Counted from the stretch's first letter, positions 43,880-53,481 are shown. The stretch: 64,000 bases of DNA from Acidaminobacter sp964416305 (GCA_964416305.1 CAYQDM010000005.1:1-64000), one strand, 5' to 3'. Notes: generated from the sequence alone by a model not told the origin. Numbers and translations: made by a program.

Positions 43880-45049
43880 TTATTTGTAAAACTTAGAGCC
43901 GAATTCATAAAGTGCATCATAAAATGCGACAACATTTTCTACAGGCGCATCTCTTTGAATGTTGTGTACCGACCCGAGAATCAAACCACCACCCGGTGCC
44001 AAATCTCGAACGCGCTGCTCAACCTCCGCTCGAATGTCCGCAACTGTACCATGTGTCAAGGTGCTTTGACTTTCACAGCCCGCACCCCAAAAAGACAATT
44101 TCTTTCCAAATTCATTTTTCAACTGCGCTGTGTCATTCATGCCCACTGCGGAAACTTGCAAAGGATTTAGAACATCAAAACCAACATCAACAATATCGGG
44201 CAGAAATTCCGAAATTGCACCATCACTATGATATATGACTTTGACATCAGCTTTGGACTTGATAAATGAAACAATTTTCTTATGAGCCGGTTTGATAAGT
44301 TCTCTGTAAATCGAAGGCTTCATAATTGGGCTGCTTTGTGTTCCCAAATCATCACAAATTACAACCGCTTCAAGATACTTTCCGGCTTCATCCAGGATCA
44401 GATCCCACTGCCCAATGTGATAAGAAACAATTCTGTCAAGCAGCGCTTCAACTACCTTAGGTTCCAGCATCATCTTGATGAAGAATTCCTCAAAACCCAT
44501 GAGCCACTGGCACGGAACGTAAACACCCCCATAAAGTGGTCCATTCATGATCAGGGCATAATCCGTACCTTCATACAGATCTTTCGCGAGCTTTCCCAAA
44601 CCAGCGATCCTGCTGTTGTCCCGAGGGTCTGGCCATTTGAACTTTTCAATGTCGTCGAGTGTGCAATCCAAAAGCGGGTGGCCGATGGTATCGTAATATA
44701 ATCCGTTTTTAGGCGACCTCCATTTTACACCCCATTTATCCACATAGGTCGTCGCACCATCGCTTTCAATTTTTGGGCTTAATTGAGAGCCGTACGGCGC
44801 CATGATCGTCAGCGGATAGCAGTCCGCCTTAAATCTCTGTCTGATTGACTCATCAGGAAAAACCGACTGCGATGGCATAGAAGTCAAATTGATAGGATTG
44901 TCCATGCCAAGGTATGCCTGCAACTTTTTATATGCATCCCGATGGAACGTTGTCAGTGCCGATATGCCCCCGATATCGATTGGCACACGATCTGACTCCA
45001 GATGGTTTAAAGCTCTTTTTACGCGTTCCCTGGAGTTCATCTGCACCAT
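43880..45049 (-). CDS. UroD-fold corrinoid methyltransferase (copy 1)
   Basis: The 389-residue product belongs to the uroporphyrinogen-decarboxylase superfamily that includes MtaA/MtbA-type and O-demethylase methyltransferases; true HemE is unlikely given the context of corrinoid protein, activator and TRAP genes. It opens MNSRERVKRALNHLESDRVPIDIGG. At the usual zinc HxC site it has YHSDGA (His274, Asp276) and a cysteine at GAGCES (Cys325). It probably moves a methyl group from the imported substrate to the corrinoid protein. AAGGGGG precedes the ATG, and a -24/-12 promoter lies 35-49 bases upstream. Confidence 0.82.
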   Translation of the reverse strand: MVQMNSRERVKRALNHLESDRVPIDIGGISALTTFHRDAYKKLQAYLGMDNPINLTSMPSQSVFPDESIRQRFKADCYPLTIMAPYGSQLSPKIESDGATTYVDKWGVKWRSPKNGLYYDTIGHPLLDCTLDDIEKFKWPDPRDNSRIAGLGKLAKDLYEGTDYALIMNGPLYGGVYVPCQWLMGFEEFFIKMMLEPKVVEALLDRIVSYHIGQWDLILDEAGKYLEAVVICDDLGTQSSPIMKPSIYRELIKPAHKKIVSFIKSKADVKVIYHSDGAISEFLPDIVDVGFDVLNPLQVSAVGMNDTAQLKNEFGKKLSFWGAGCESQSTLTHGTVADIRAEVEQRVRDLAPGGGLILGSVHNIQRDAPVENVVAFYDALYEFGSKFYK

Positions 45050-45083
45050 TATTAACCCCCTTTTCTATTCAATAAATATCAAA

Positions 45084-45098
45084 GCAAGGTTTGTGCCA
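45084..45098 (-). promoter_or_regulatory. sigma-54 promoter of the UroD-TRAP operon
   Basis: On the minus strand TGGCACAAACCTTGC is a very good -24/-12 promoter with correct 10-base spacing. The start of transcription should be near 45072, about 22 bases before the methyltransferase ATG. Confidence 0.88.
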
Positions 45099-45308
45099 AC
45101 CCAGTCATTTTTAAGAACATTAACAGAGTTTATTCGAAAAAAATGCAATTTTCTTAATTTGATCTTGCAAATCTCAATCAGAATAGAGAATTTCGACATC
45201 CTTAAGCATAATATTTCAACATTCTGAATATTTTAAAAATAAAGATGCCTGGGATAACTATGCCAAACATAAAAATGCCATTTCTAAATTGACGCGCCAG
45301 CATAAATT

Positions 45309-45345
45309 GATGTAACAGCGCATCGGAGAAATGCGGTTCTGCATC
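45309..45345. promoter_or_regulatory. paired GATG-N8-CATC dyads upstream of UroD-TRAP
   Basis: GATGTAACAGCGCATC (45309-45324) and AATGCGGTTCTGCATC (45330-45345) lie 21 bp apart, about 210-260 bp upstream of the -24/-12 promoter, and end just before the stop of the MoaD-like gene. They match the pair at 40606-40642 in half-sites and spacing. Confidence 0.75.
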
Positions 45346-45350
45346 AAAAA

Positions 45351-45578
45351 TCATCCTCCAACAATCACCGGGATCACAACAACTTCATCCCCATCCTTCA
45401 ATGTGTCGCTATATTTGGCCGGAGTGCCATTTACCAAAAATGTCACTGTCCTAATCATACTTTCTTCAATCTTATGTTCAGTCAACAAACTGAAGATGGT
45501 AGCGCAGTTGTCTGCGGTCGATAAAACCTGGTTGGATTTCAAGTTTATATAAGAAGCATTCTTAATTGTTATTTTCAC
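45351..45578 (-). CDS. MoaD/ThiS-like sulfur-carrier protein
   Basis: The 75-residue protein has a ubiquitin-like pattern (VKITIKNASYINL..., VTFLVNGTPAKYSDTLKDGDEVVVIPVIVGG) and ends in Gly-Gly, as needed for adenylation and thiocarboxylation. It may supply sulfur for the pterin cofactor of the AOR in the neighbouring operon, as small ThiS/MoaD proteins often cluster with AOR genes. The start is GTG at 45578, eight bases after GAGG. Confidence 0.85.
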   Translation of the reverse strand: MKITIKNASYINLKSNQVLSTADNCATIFSLLTEHKIEESMIRTVTFLVNGTPAKYSDTLKDGDEVVVIPVIVGG

Positions 45579-45784
45579 GAAACACACCTCGCTTTATGAA
45601 TTTATTTTCTCTCATGCATCCTTTATAGCAATTACAAGGCCAGCGAGTGCACATAATATAATCTTATTTAAAAAAATGTCCTTCCATCAATATGACAGTA
45701 AGGACATTTCAGTTACATCATTTGAGCCGAACCATTTTCTAAGCATTACAAAACCTTAGTGGAAACTCTTTAACGGACATAAGA

Positions 45785-47482
45785 TTAAGTCTGCTTATTC
45801 AGTTTCCTTACAATGGTTGACTGATCAACGCCAAGTGCATGTGCTGCTTTTCGCGTTGTTCCGTATTCGTGCATGGCCATTTCAATCAGCTTATCTTCCA
45901 AGATCCCAACTGCCTCTTTTAATGGCATGATCCCGTGCAGATCAATAATTGGAAATCCTTCGTTAGTGTCTCTAAGCATCCTTTCCGGAAGATGCATTTT
46001 TCCAATCACCGGTTCTCGTGTTAAAACAACGAGATTTTCAATCAGGTTTTCAAGCTCTCGAACATTTCCAGGCCAGGAATAATTGCACAAGAAGTCCGTA
46101 ACATCAGTTTCAATGGATTTCTCTACCTTGTGCTTCTCAGCGAATTTTTTCAAAAAATGATGGATCAGTACCGGGATATCTTCTCTTCGTTCACGTAAAG
46201 GCGGCACAGTGATTCCAACTACATTCAACCGATAAAACAAATCTTCTCTAAATAAACCTTCGCGAGACATTTCCTCAAGATTTTTATTTGTCGCCGCTAT
46301 GATTCTTACGTCCAAATTGATTGTTTTTGAACCGCCAAGCCTCATGATTTCCTTGCCTTGAATTGCCCTGAGCAATTTCACCTGCAAATTCAGTGGGATA
46401 TCTGCCACTTCATCCAATAAAATTGTACCGCCATTTGCCAGTTCGAACATCCCTATTTTTCCCTTTTGATTCGCGCCGGTAAACGCTCCTTTTTCGTAGC
46501 CAAACAGCTCTGACTCAAGCAAAGACTCAGGGATCGCTCCACAATTAACTTTAATAAAAGGTTTGTCACGTCGATCACTTGCATCAACAATACTATCTGC
46601 AACGACTTCTTTTCCCGATCCGGATTCACCCAAAATCAGAACGTTAAGATCGAATCGTCCAACGCGCTGTGTCAACTCGAATATTTCACTCATAATGCCG
46701 CTGCGAAAAATATAGCCGCGGTTCAATGGTTTTTTACTGTTTCTCAATTTCTCAATTTCAATTTTCTGTTGATCTATGATTTTGTCTTTATCATTCAATT
46801 CTTTCCGTAAGTTATCGAACTCCGTAATGTCTCGTACGTTATTTACAATAAAGGCAATCTCTCCGTCACTATTGAAGATGGGATTGCCAGTGATCAGAAC
46901 TTGCTTATTTGTTTTATAATTGTAGCCCATTATTGTCACTCTTTTATGTTCATTCATAACAGCTAATGTCGCAGAAACAGAAAAAAGTTTTTGATTGATC
47001 AAATCATGGGTCATTTTACCCACTACGTCTTCCCTCTTTATTCCAGTCAATCTTTCATTTGCTAAATTGGTATAGAGAACCTTGCCTTTGCCATCTGTAA
47101 TCCACAAACCATCATACGAAGATTCCAAGATTCTTATAATCTCATCTGTCAGAGTAAATCCATTAGAAGAAGGCATCACAGATTCACACTCAATCAATAG
47201 AGCTCCAATCAGCAAACCATCCGGATTATAGATATCGAGCTTCTCCTTTGAGTCGATCTTCTGTGAATCCAATACAAAGTCCCCTGACTCAAGCTGTCTG
47301 TCCGAACCATCCTTTTTCTTAAAAGTCGCTTTTATATTTTTTTTTGAATTGCTGCCGGTCTGATTTTTTGGATCTTCCAATGATCTCTGAAATCTAAATT
47401 TTACATTGAGATGATGCTCTTCCAGCAATGTATTGATCACATCAACCATACTTCTGCAATCAGTAAGATACTTTAATCCCAC
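45785..47482 (-). CDS. sigma-54-dependent transcriptional activator (PAS, AAA+, Fis-type HTH)
   Basis: The 565-residue activator has an N-terminal sensory region (1-115), a PAS domain (about 120-225, LESSYDGLWITDGKGKVLYTNLANERLTGI), a coiled linker, the AAA+ core with Walker A GESGSGKEV, the sigma-54 contact loop GAFTGA, and a C-terminal HTH (TTRKAAHALGVDQSTIVRKLNK). It is the only such activator in the window and is embedded among four -24/-12 promoters, so it most likely binds the GATG-N8-CATC dyads. The signal sensed is unknown. GGGGG precedes the GTG start. Confidence 0.95.
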   Translation of the reverse strand: MGLKYLTDCRSMVDVINTLLEEHHLNVKFRFQRSLEDPKNQTGSNSKKNIKATFKKKDGSDRQLESGDFVLDSQKIDSKEKLDIYNPDGLLIGALLIECESVMPSSNGFTLTDEIIRILESSYDGLWITDGKGKVLYTNLANERLTGIKREDVVGKMTHDLINQKLFSVSATLAVMNEHKRVTIMGYNYKTNKQVLITGNPIFNSDGEIAFIVNNVRDITEFDNLRKELNDKDKIIDQQKIEIEKLRNSKKPLNRGYIFRSGIMSEIFELTQRVGRFDLNVLILGESGSGKEVVADSIVDASDRRDKPFIKVNCGAIPESLLESELFGYEKGAFTGANQKGKIGMFELANGGTILLDEVADIPLNLQVKLLRAIQGKEIMRLGGSKTINLDVRIIAATNKNLEEMSREGLFREDLFYRLNVVGITVPPLRERREDIPVLIHHFLKKFAEKHKVEKSIETDVTDFLCNYSWPGNVRELENLIENLVVLTREPVIGKMHLPERMLRDTNEGFPIIDLHGIMPLKEAVGILEDKLIEMAMHEYGTTRKAAHALGVDQSTIVRKLNKQT

Positions 47483-47600
47483 ACCATTTGCCCCCTTATT
47501 TAAAGCACTATTTTCGAGTTCCTACCAGGGGATCGCCGACTCTTAATATCAAAAACGCTAGATAGATTCTCTGAAGGTTTTTGGTGTTAAATCTATTTTA

Positions 47601-50012
47601 TTAAATATTTCCAAAGGTCAGATTGTCGACAAATAAGTCATTGAAATTATTGTCTTTTGATATATCGATATACTCTGTTAAGTGAACAATTCGCTGAACA
47701 CGATCATCATTATTTTTATCAAGTATGTAGTCTACCGCACCACCTAATGCGCTATTGCCAATAGGAACTATCACCTCTTCCAGCTCATGAGGGATCATGC
47801 CAATTCCAACGGCACTCTTAATGTCCATTTTGCTGCCAAATCCACCCGCAATGAAGACTCGCTTTATATCTTTATAGCTGCAGCCAAATCTCGATATCAA
47901 AATATCTATCCCTGTACGAATTGCTGATTTTGCCAGTTGCACTTCTCTGAAGTCCTTTTGACTGAATGAAATTTTCGCCGATTCCAGACCTTCTGAGATC
48001 ACGATGCCGTCTTTTAACTCAGCGTTTTCTATATGGCCAGTCTCGTTTATAATGCCACAGATGAGCGATGAATATACCATGTCAATTACACCCGAACCAC
48101 AAATGCCAACAGGCGAAAAATTTCCTATCGTAGTAAATTCGAATGTGTCCCCTTCCCTATGAATAGAGTTGATCGCTCCATCAACGCATCCTGTACCACA
48201 GGATATATTGGCCCCTTCAAAAGCAGGACCTGCAGCCGCAGCAAGACACATCATTTTTCTCTTGTTTCCGATCACCATTTCACCGTTTGTACCAATATCA
48301 ACAAGCAGAGCAATTTCTTCTTTCAGATCCATGTTACAGTTTAAAACTCCCATTACCAGATCAGATCCTACGTAAGCTGAGATTCCCGGCATAATACTCA
48401 CAAGTGCCTGAATATGATTCCTCTTAAAAATTTCTTCAAAACCGAATTTGTGTTTATTTAAAGTGACAGACAAAAATGGGGCTGAACCTATTGTCTTGCA
48501 TTGAATTCCCATAAAAAGATGCAGCATTGTCGTATTGCCTGTTATGACAATGTCGTGTATGCCTCTCGGTTCAACGTCACAGGATTCGCATAGAACCTCA
48601 ATCCCCTTCAACACGTCATCCCGTACCGCATCATTCAACGCGGATAGATTAGCCGCGTCCAGAGAGGCAAATTGAATTCTCGAAATGACATCAGAACCGT
48701 ATTTATTCTGACTGTTCAATACAGAATATCGATCAACCAATTCACCGGTATGCAAATTTACCAGACCAACTACAATGGTCGTGGTCCCTATGTCCACAAC
48801 AAATCCAAATTGCTGCATTCGTTGAGACGTTATGTCGAGTATTTCGCCATCACTCATGTAAAGATAAATTGTCTCCAAATCTCGATTTTCAGCAATCAGT
48901 TCAGACAGGGCAAATAAGGCTTTCAAAGAAAACTTTCGTTCGTTGACAACCCCTTTAAGCCATTGTAACGCACCGGCTTCATGACTTCGTTTTTGGGGCA
49001 GTGCCACTGGCAAGGTTTCAACCCAAGGATGCAAATCACTCTGGTTCTGAATAAAGTCAGTAATGATTGTACTTTTTCGATTCATAGCTTGAATTTTGAT
49101 TGTGCAATTCCGGCTCGGATACGCGCAGCAGGACAACCGGTAACCTGATCTAATCTCCTCATCTGACAGCTTCTTATAATCTGACTCTGTTGCAGGCAGC
49201 TCACCCTCAAGGAGCATAATTTTGCATTTCCCACAAGTCCCATGGCCACCGCATGGTGACACCAGATTTGCCTTTTTCACCAGCGAATGCAGTAAGCTTT
49301 CGCCAGGAGTATATTCCACTTCATAGGAAATTGAATCCTCAATGACGGTTATAATTATGGTCTGGTCGTCTCTAAGAGTGCAATCAGAATTTTCGCAGTT
49401 TTCGCAGCTTTGGTTTCTTTGGATATTTGAAAACGCTTCATCTGCTCCATACAAATACATCATGGATTTTACAGGCTTAAGCATAAAAGAATTCGTGATG
49501 TCCAGCGCTAAGTTCAAATCTGCCCTAAGTGTCTTAAAAATCACTTGTTGGAATGCCATTGGCATGGCAGCATCCCCGGGTGTCACTCTGCAACTCAATT
49601 TTAAACCTAGTGGGTGGCACACGCGAATGATCTCTTCATACATCAAATTACTCATCCTGAATAAATACTCATCCGCTATGACATCCAACATCATTGCCTC
49701 CAAATATTCACCTTCGGTAAATAAACCCTGGATCCTGTCTTCTACCGGCGCTCCCAAGGTAACTGCTGCCCATACGATTTTTTTTGCCCTATTTGCCGGT
49801 TCTATGGAATTAAGTTGGTCTGATTGTTCTGTTAACGAAAAAATCCCTTTGGGGGCAATAAGACCACTGAAATCATTTTCTAGTTTATTGAATACTTCAC
49901 AGGCTTCAATATAAGCATCGCTGCCGTCATGACATTTCATTATCCTAAATATTTTCTCTCGATCAAGTTGTATATTAAATTCATTTACAAATTTTATCAT
50001 TTTAATGATCAC
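47601..50012 (-). CDS. corrinoid reductive activator with extra MetH-activation-like domain
   Basis: An 803-residue ATP-dependent reactivase for corrinoid proteins (RACE/DUF4445 type). A [2Fe-2S] ferredoxin domain (about residues 222-315, CGGHGTCGKCKIMLL, then a later Cys pair) is followed by an ASKHA domain (FVVDIGTTTIVVGLV; DIGTNGEMVIGN; FIAGGFGSKMDIKSAVGIGMIP). The first 210 residues are not part of the usual RACE layout; they resemble the B12-dependent methionine synthase activation domain (SCRVTPGDAAMPMAFQQ; LKPVKSMMYLYG) and end in a Cys motif CENCENSDC. GTG at 50012 or ATG at 50000 may start the gene. Confidence 0.88.
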   Translation of the reverse strand: MIIKMIKFVNEFNIQLDREKIFRIMKCHDGSDAYIEACEVFNKLENDFSGLIAPKGIFSLTEQSDQLNSIEPANRAKKIVWAAVTLGAPVEDRIQGLFTEGEYLEAMMLDVIADEYLFRMSNLMYEEIIRVCHPLGLKLSCRVTPGDAAMPMAFQQVIFKTLRADLNLALDITNSFMLKPVKSMMYLYGADEAFSNIQRNQSCENCENSDCTLRDDQTIIITVIEDSISYEVEYTPGESLLHSLVKKANLVSPCGGHGTCGKCKIMLLEGELPATESDYKKLSDEEIRSGYRLSCCAYPSRNCTIKIQAMNRKSTIITDFIQNQSDLHPWVETLPVALPQKRSHEAGALQWLKGVVNERKFSLKALFALSELIAENRDLETIYLYMSDGEILDITSQRMQQFGFVVDIGTTTIVVGLVNLHTGELVDRYSVLNSQNKYGSDVISRIQFASLDAANLSALNDAVRDDVLKGIEVLCESCDVEPRGIHDIVITGNTTMLHLFMGIQCKTIGSAPFLSVTLNKHKFGFEEIFKRNHIQALVSIMPGISAYVGSDLVMGVLNCNMDLKEEIALLVDIGTNGEMVIGNKRKMMCLAAAAGPAFEGANISCGTGCVDGAINSIHREGDTFEFTTIGNFSPVGICGSGVIDMVYSSLICGIINETGHIENAELKDGIVISEGLESAKISFSQKDFREVQLAKSAIRTGIDILISRFGCSYKDIKRVFIAGGFGSKMDIKSAVGIGMIPHELEEVIVPIGNSALGGAVDYILDKNNDDRVQRIVHLTEYIDISKDNNFNDLFVDNLTFGNI

Positions 50013-50114
50013 GATCCTTTTTTATTATCGCATCATGATGTCTAAAATACGTCTTTTGTTAATACTTAATCGCAAGGAGCAAAAGCTTTTCGTTTTTCCG
50101 CTTCAACTAACACA

Positions 50115-50190
50115 GTGTGAACGCAAAACCATCTCACACCTAAATGCGAACATCCACGCAGCTTCGATCCGAAGAGCCACATGGATGTTC
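50115..50190. other. two hairpins between the corrinoid-protein gene and its activator gene
   Basis: GTGTGA/TCACAC (50115-50139) and a larger stem GAACATCCA/TGGATGTTC (50148-50190), with CTTCG/CGAAG inside, lie in the 205-bp gap. There is no T run on the minus strand, so they may set the ratio of corrinoid protein to activator by mRNA processing rather than by termination. Confidence 0.5.
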
Positions 50191-50217
50191 ATTGCCACAT
50201 TCCTGGAGAATTGCAGT

Positions 50218-50859
50218 TTAGCTTATTTTTTCTAGAATCATTTTCTTCGCAGCTTCAGCGGCAGTCGAAGCATCCGGCGCGTAGCAATCGGCACCAATCT
50301 CTTTGGCAAAATTATTGTTAAGTGGCGCACCACCAACCATAACTATGTATTTGTTTCTTAGATTTCTGTTTTCCAGGTCACTGAGTACATCTTTCATATT
50401 GCCCATAGTCGATGTCAATAGTGCTGACATTGCAATAACATCCGCGCCATACTCTTCAGCTTTGTCTCCAAATACTTCAGGTGCGACGTCAATTCCAATA
50501 TCGATGACCTCCAGGCCAGCGCCTTTCATCATCATAATTACAAGATTCTTTCCAATGTCATGCAAGTCTCCCTGAACTGTGCCCACCACCACTTTGCCTA
50601 TTGGCTTTACACCTGATTCCGCAAGCAATGGTTCGAGCACCTTCATCCCAACATTCATGGCTCGCGCTGCAACCAATACTTCAGGTACGTAAACATCATT
50701 GTTTTTGAACTTGACGCCAATGACGTTCATACCTGCCAGCAATCCATCATTCAAAATTTCACTTGCCGTCAATTTCTCTGCTACAGCTTGTGAAACCAGT
50801 TCCTGAACCTTTTTAGCATTTCCCTTTTGAACCATTTCAGAAATATTTTCCAACAACAT
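50218..50859 (-). CDS. corrinoid (cobalamin-binding) methyl-carrier protein
   Basis: The 213-residue protein has the two-domain plan of MtaC/MttC-type corrinoid proteins: an N-terminal helical cap (about 1-85) and a Rossmann B12-binding domain with GDLHDIGKNLV (His is the lower cobalt ligand), MSALLTSTM, and VGGAPLN. It carries methyl groups from the UroD-fold enzyme to the methyl-THF methyltransferase. An in-frame GTG at 50868 is possible, but GGGAG fits the ATG at 50859. It is separated from the activator by two hairpins. Confidence 0.95.
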   Translation of the reverse strand: MLLENISEMVQKGNAKKVQELVSQAVAEKLTASEILNDGLLAGMNVIGVKFKNNDVYVPEVLVAARAMNVGMKVLEPLLAESGVKPIGKVVVGTVQGDLHDIGKNLVIMMMKGAGLEVIDIGIDVAPEVFGDKAEEYGADVIAMSALLTSTMGNMKDVLSDLENRNLRNKYIVMVGGAPLNNNFAKEIGADCYAPDASTAAEAAKKMILEKIS

Positions 50860-51083
50860 GTCCTTCACTCCCCTAAAGTCTTTTTTATTTAAGTACGCAT
50901 GGCCTCAGCGACATGATCAAACCGGAAGCCGAATAGCATCAGACCGAGGCTCCACCTTGATTATTGTCAGCTTATTATATTGTCTGAATTTTCATCTATT
51001 TGTTCACACTGTATCAAATCTCGTCAAATCTGTTTTGCATTATTTTTTAATTTATCACAATAATATTTGATGTTTTTAAATTC
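50860..51083. other. intergenic region upstream of the corrinoid-protein gene
   Basis: This 224-bp AT-rich gap lies between the PocR-AraC stop and the corrinoid-protein gene. No -24/-12 promoter or GATG-N8-CATC dyad was seen; a TATAAT on the minus strand around 50970 could be part of a vegetative promoter. No terminator with a T run was identified. Confidence 0.35.
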
Positions 51084-52349
51084 TTACATTATTTTTCCGT
51101 GCCTCAAGCGATATTTTCCGGGTGAGGTACCGGTATTTTTTTTGAATACCCTCGAGAAATAACTTTGATCTTCATACCCCACCAGCTCACTTATTTCAAC
51201 AATCGTAAATTCATTCTCCAAAAGCAATTTTTTCGCCTGTTCGATTCGCAAGTGATTGAGGTAGGCGTTGAAACTCACCTTCAATTCAGATTTGAAAATC
51301 GTGGAAAAATATGACGAACTATGGTTTACATAGGCAGCGACCTCTTCCAGAGTAATCTTCTTTTGAAAATTCTTTTGCAGAAAATCAACTGCTTTCAATA
51401 TGACTTGAGGATGCTTAAGATCATTCTGATCAAAAACTTGTTCAATAAAATGAAGCATGATATGAAATAGCCAAGCGGACAACTCTGCGACAGTTTTGAA
51501 GTCATTGATTTGACTCAGATATTTATATTTTAAACCGAATATTTTTTCAAGCCCGGCACCGCCTTCCAAAGCAGCCCTTGATAATAGGACCACCAGCTCA
51601 AGCACTCGGCCTTTAGCAATTTCAAAATCGTGATTTGAATAGGACGCAATATACAGCAGAATCTCATCCAAAAGACGCTGTGCCTGGACTTTATTGCCAG
51701 ATGAAATGAAGGCGAGAAGCTGACGTTCTTTTTCAATAGGGTAAGCTTCCGCTTCTTCTCCCCCACCCATCGTATTGAGATATTTGAGGTATTTTGAAAT
51801 ATCTCGGCCAAGTGCAGTTTCGTCTTTTACATAATGGACCTGATCCATTCCGTTTATAGAAACGCAGACAGCGGACAACATATGACTGAGCGCTGTAACG
51901 CGTTCAGCCGGAATCTGAGGAATATGCTGAATCCCATTGTTTATAAGTGGGATTTGTTTGCTTTTTATTAGAAATTTATCTATTAACTCCTCAAAAACAA
52001 ATTCCTCATGGCTGTTCAACAAAACCGGTCCACCGACGACCACTGCAAACAGTCCCCCTTCACTATAAACGGGAGAAGCAAAATTCACTAGTCCCACAGG
52101 GCAGTAAAAGACATATTCGCCGTCAAATCTTTCAGACTGCCGCCCGCTATATAACAGCGACTTTCCGCATTCAACATTAATCTGGGTGATTTCAGACAAA
52201 ATCTCGCAAAGATTACATGCAGGACTTATTGACTGTTCCGATTCATCCAAAAAAATCGCTCGGCACCCAACGCCCGTCGCCATTGAAAATTGTCTGGTTT
52301 TCTCAGTCAATACCTGTTTACACTTCAGCGCTGCTATTGAACTCCCCAT
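51084..52349 (-). CDS. PocR-AraC family transcriptional regulator
   Basis: This 421-residue regulator joins an N-terminal PocR sensory domain (about residues 12-170, with conserved cysteines in SPACNLCEIL and VFYCPVGLVNFASPV) to a C-terminal pair of AraC-type HTH motifs (about 325-418, ITLEEVAAYVNHSSSYFSTIFKSEL; FTIVEISELVGYEDQSYFSRVFKKNTGTSPGKYR). PocR-type sensors occur with corrinoid and propanediol systems. It is divergent from the methyl-THF methyltransferase operon and upstream of the corrinoid-protein gene, so it could control both. GGAGG precedes the ATG. Confidence 0.92.
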   Translation of the reverse strand: MGSSIAALKCKQVLTEKTRQFSMATGVGCRAIFLDESEQSISPACNLCEILSEITQINVECGKSLLYSGRQSERFDGEYVFYCPVGLVNFASPVYSEGGLFAVVVGGPVLLNSHEEFVFEELIDKFLIKSKQIPLINNGIQHIPQIPAERVTALSHMLSAVCVSINGMDQVHYVKDETALGRDISKYLKYLNTMGGGEEAEAYPIEKERQLLAFISSGNKVQAQRLLDEILLYIASYSNHDFEIAKGRVLELVVLLSRAALEGGAGLEKIFGLKYKYLSQINDFKTVAELSAWLFHIMLHFIEQVFDQNDLKHPQVILKAVDFLQKNFQKKITLEEVAAYVNHSSSYFSTIFKSELKVSFNAYLNHLRIEQAKKLLLENEFTIVEISELVGYEDQSYFSRVFKKNTGTSPGKYRLRHGKIM

Positions 52350-52579
52350 AATCTTCCTCCTGACAAACTATTCAAAGCGTTCACCGTTTGATTATTTCGA
52401 ATCATTTATGTATTCCGAAAATTTTTAACATTATTTATCACTTTTTAAAAGATGGATTGCCGGCGTATCAGTAAAATGGGCTTAACCTGTTATAGCACTC
52501 CAGGCAGTCAGAAAGTTATCGCTTAAAGTCATCGACATGACATAACAGACTATTATTGGAAAAATCGAGGAGGACTGAC

Positions 52580-53380
52580 ATGATCATTATTGGAGAAAAA
52601 ATCAATAGTACTTTAAAAGCCATTCGCCCTGCCATGGAATCTCGCGATCATTCAACCATTCAGGAACTTGCCATACGCCAGAGAGATGCGGGCGCCGCCT
52701 ATATTGACGTAAACGCCGGCATGTTCCACAACAATGAACCAGAAGTTCTGAAATGGCTGATTCATACAATACAGGAAGTCTGTGATACTCCATTTTCAAT
52801 TGATTCTCCAAGCGCAAACGGTATTTTATCAGGTCTGAAAGCAAATCGAAATTCGAAACCCATTATTAATTCAATCACTGGGGAAAAGGACAGATTTAAT
52901 ACCATCCTGCCGCTCGTGGCTGAATATAAAACAGGTGTTGTGGCATTATGCATGGACGATCGTGGAATGCCGGAAACTGTTCACGAGCGATTCGAGGTTG
53001 CAGAAACCCTGATTAAAAATTTGACCAGAGAAGGCATTCCGCTGGATGATATCTACATTGATCCACTTGTCAGACCAATCGGAACCGGTTCTCATTATGG
53101 GATGCTTGCTATTGAAACGATCCGAAATGTAAAGAACGCCTATCCCGAAGTACATATTGCCTGCGGTCTGAGTAACGTATCGTTTGGTATTCCTGCTCGA
53201 AAAATAATGAATCAAACCTTTCTGGTCGCTGCAATGGCAGCCGGTATGGATGGCGCTATTTTGGATCCGCTTGACAAAAAACTCATGGCTTATTTGTACG
53301 CAACTGAAGCTCTTCTCGGTAGAGATGAGTACTGCCTGAATTACCTCGATAAATTCCGCCAGGGTGAACTCGAATTCTAG
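52580..53380 (+). CDS. methyl-tetrahydrofolate:corrinoid methyltransferase
   Basis: The 266-residue product belongs to the pterin-binding (DHPS-like TIM-barrel) family of AcsE/MtvA/MtgA-type methyltransferases. It starts MIIIGEKINSTLKAI and has AAYIDVNAGM, PFSIDSPSANGI, KPIINSITGEKD, DDIYIDPLVRPIGTG and HIACGLSNVSFGIPAR. It should pass the methyl group from the corrinoid protein to tetrahydrofolate. GAGGAGG seven bases before the ATG at 52580 sets the start. It is first in a forward operon with a MetF-like gene and etfBA. Confidence 0.93.
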   Translation: MIIIGEKINSTLKAIRPAMESRDHSTIQELAIRQRDAGAAYIDVNAGMFHNNEPEVLKWLIHTIQEVCDTPFSIDSPSANGILSGLKANRNSKPIINSITGEKDRFNTILPLVAEYKTGVVALCMDDRGMPETVHERFEVAETLIKNLTREGIPLDDIYIDPLVRPIGTGSHYGMLAIETIRNVKNAYPEVHIACGLSNVSFGIPARKIMNQTFLVAAMAAGMDGAILDPLDKKLMAYLYATEALLGRDEYCLNYLDKFRQGELEF

Positions 53381-53481
53381 CCGTCAATTTCATTGATTAT
53401 GCAAAAGGATTCGCTAGCGAAACCCGGCCAAGTTATTCCGAGTGATCTTTACTTCTTAGGTCGAAAGGACTGATATCCGAA

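Noticed and set aside
43880..45049. HemE uroporphyrinogen decarboxylase
   Set aside because: Same fold, but no haem genes are nearby and the context is corrinoid methyl transfer and transport.
50148..50190. Rho-independent terminator after the corrinoid-protein gene
   Set aside because: The stem is strong, but no T run follows on either strand; it is listed only as a hairpin.
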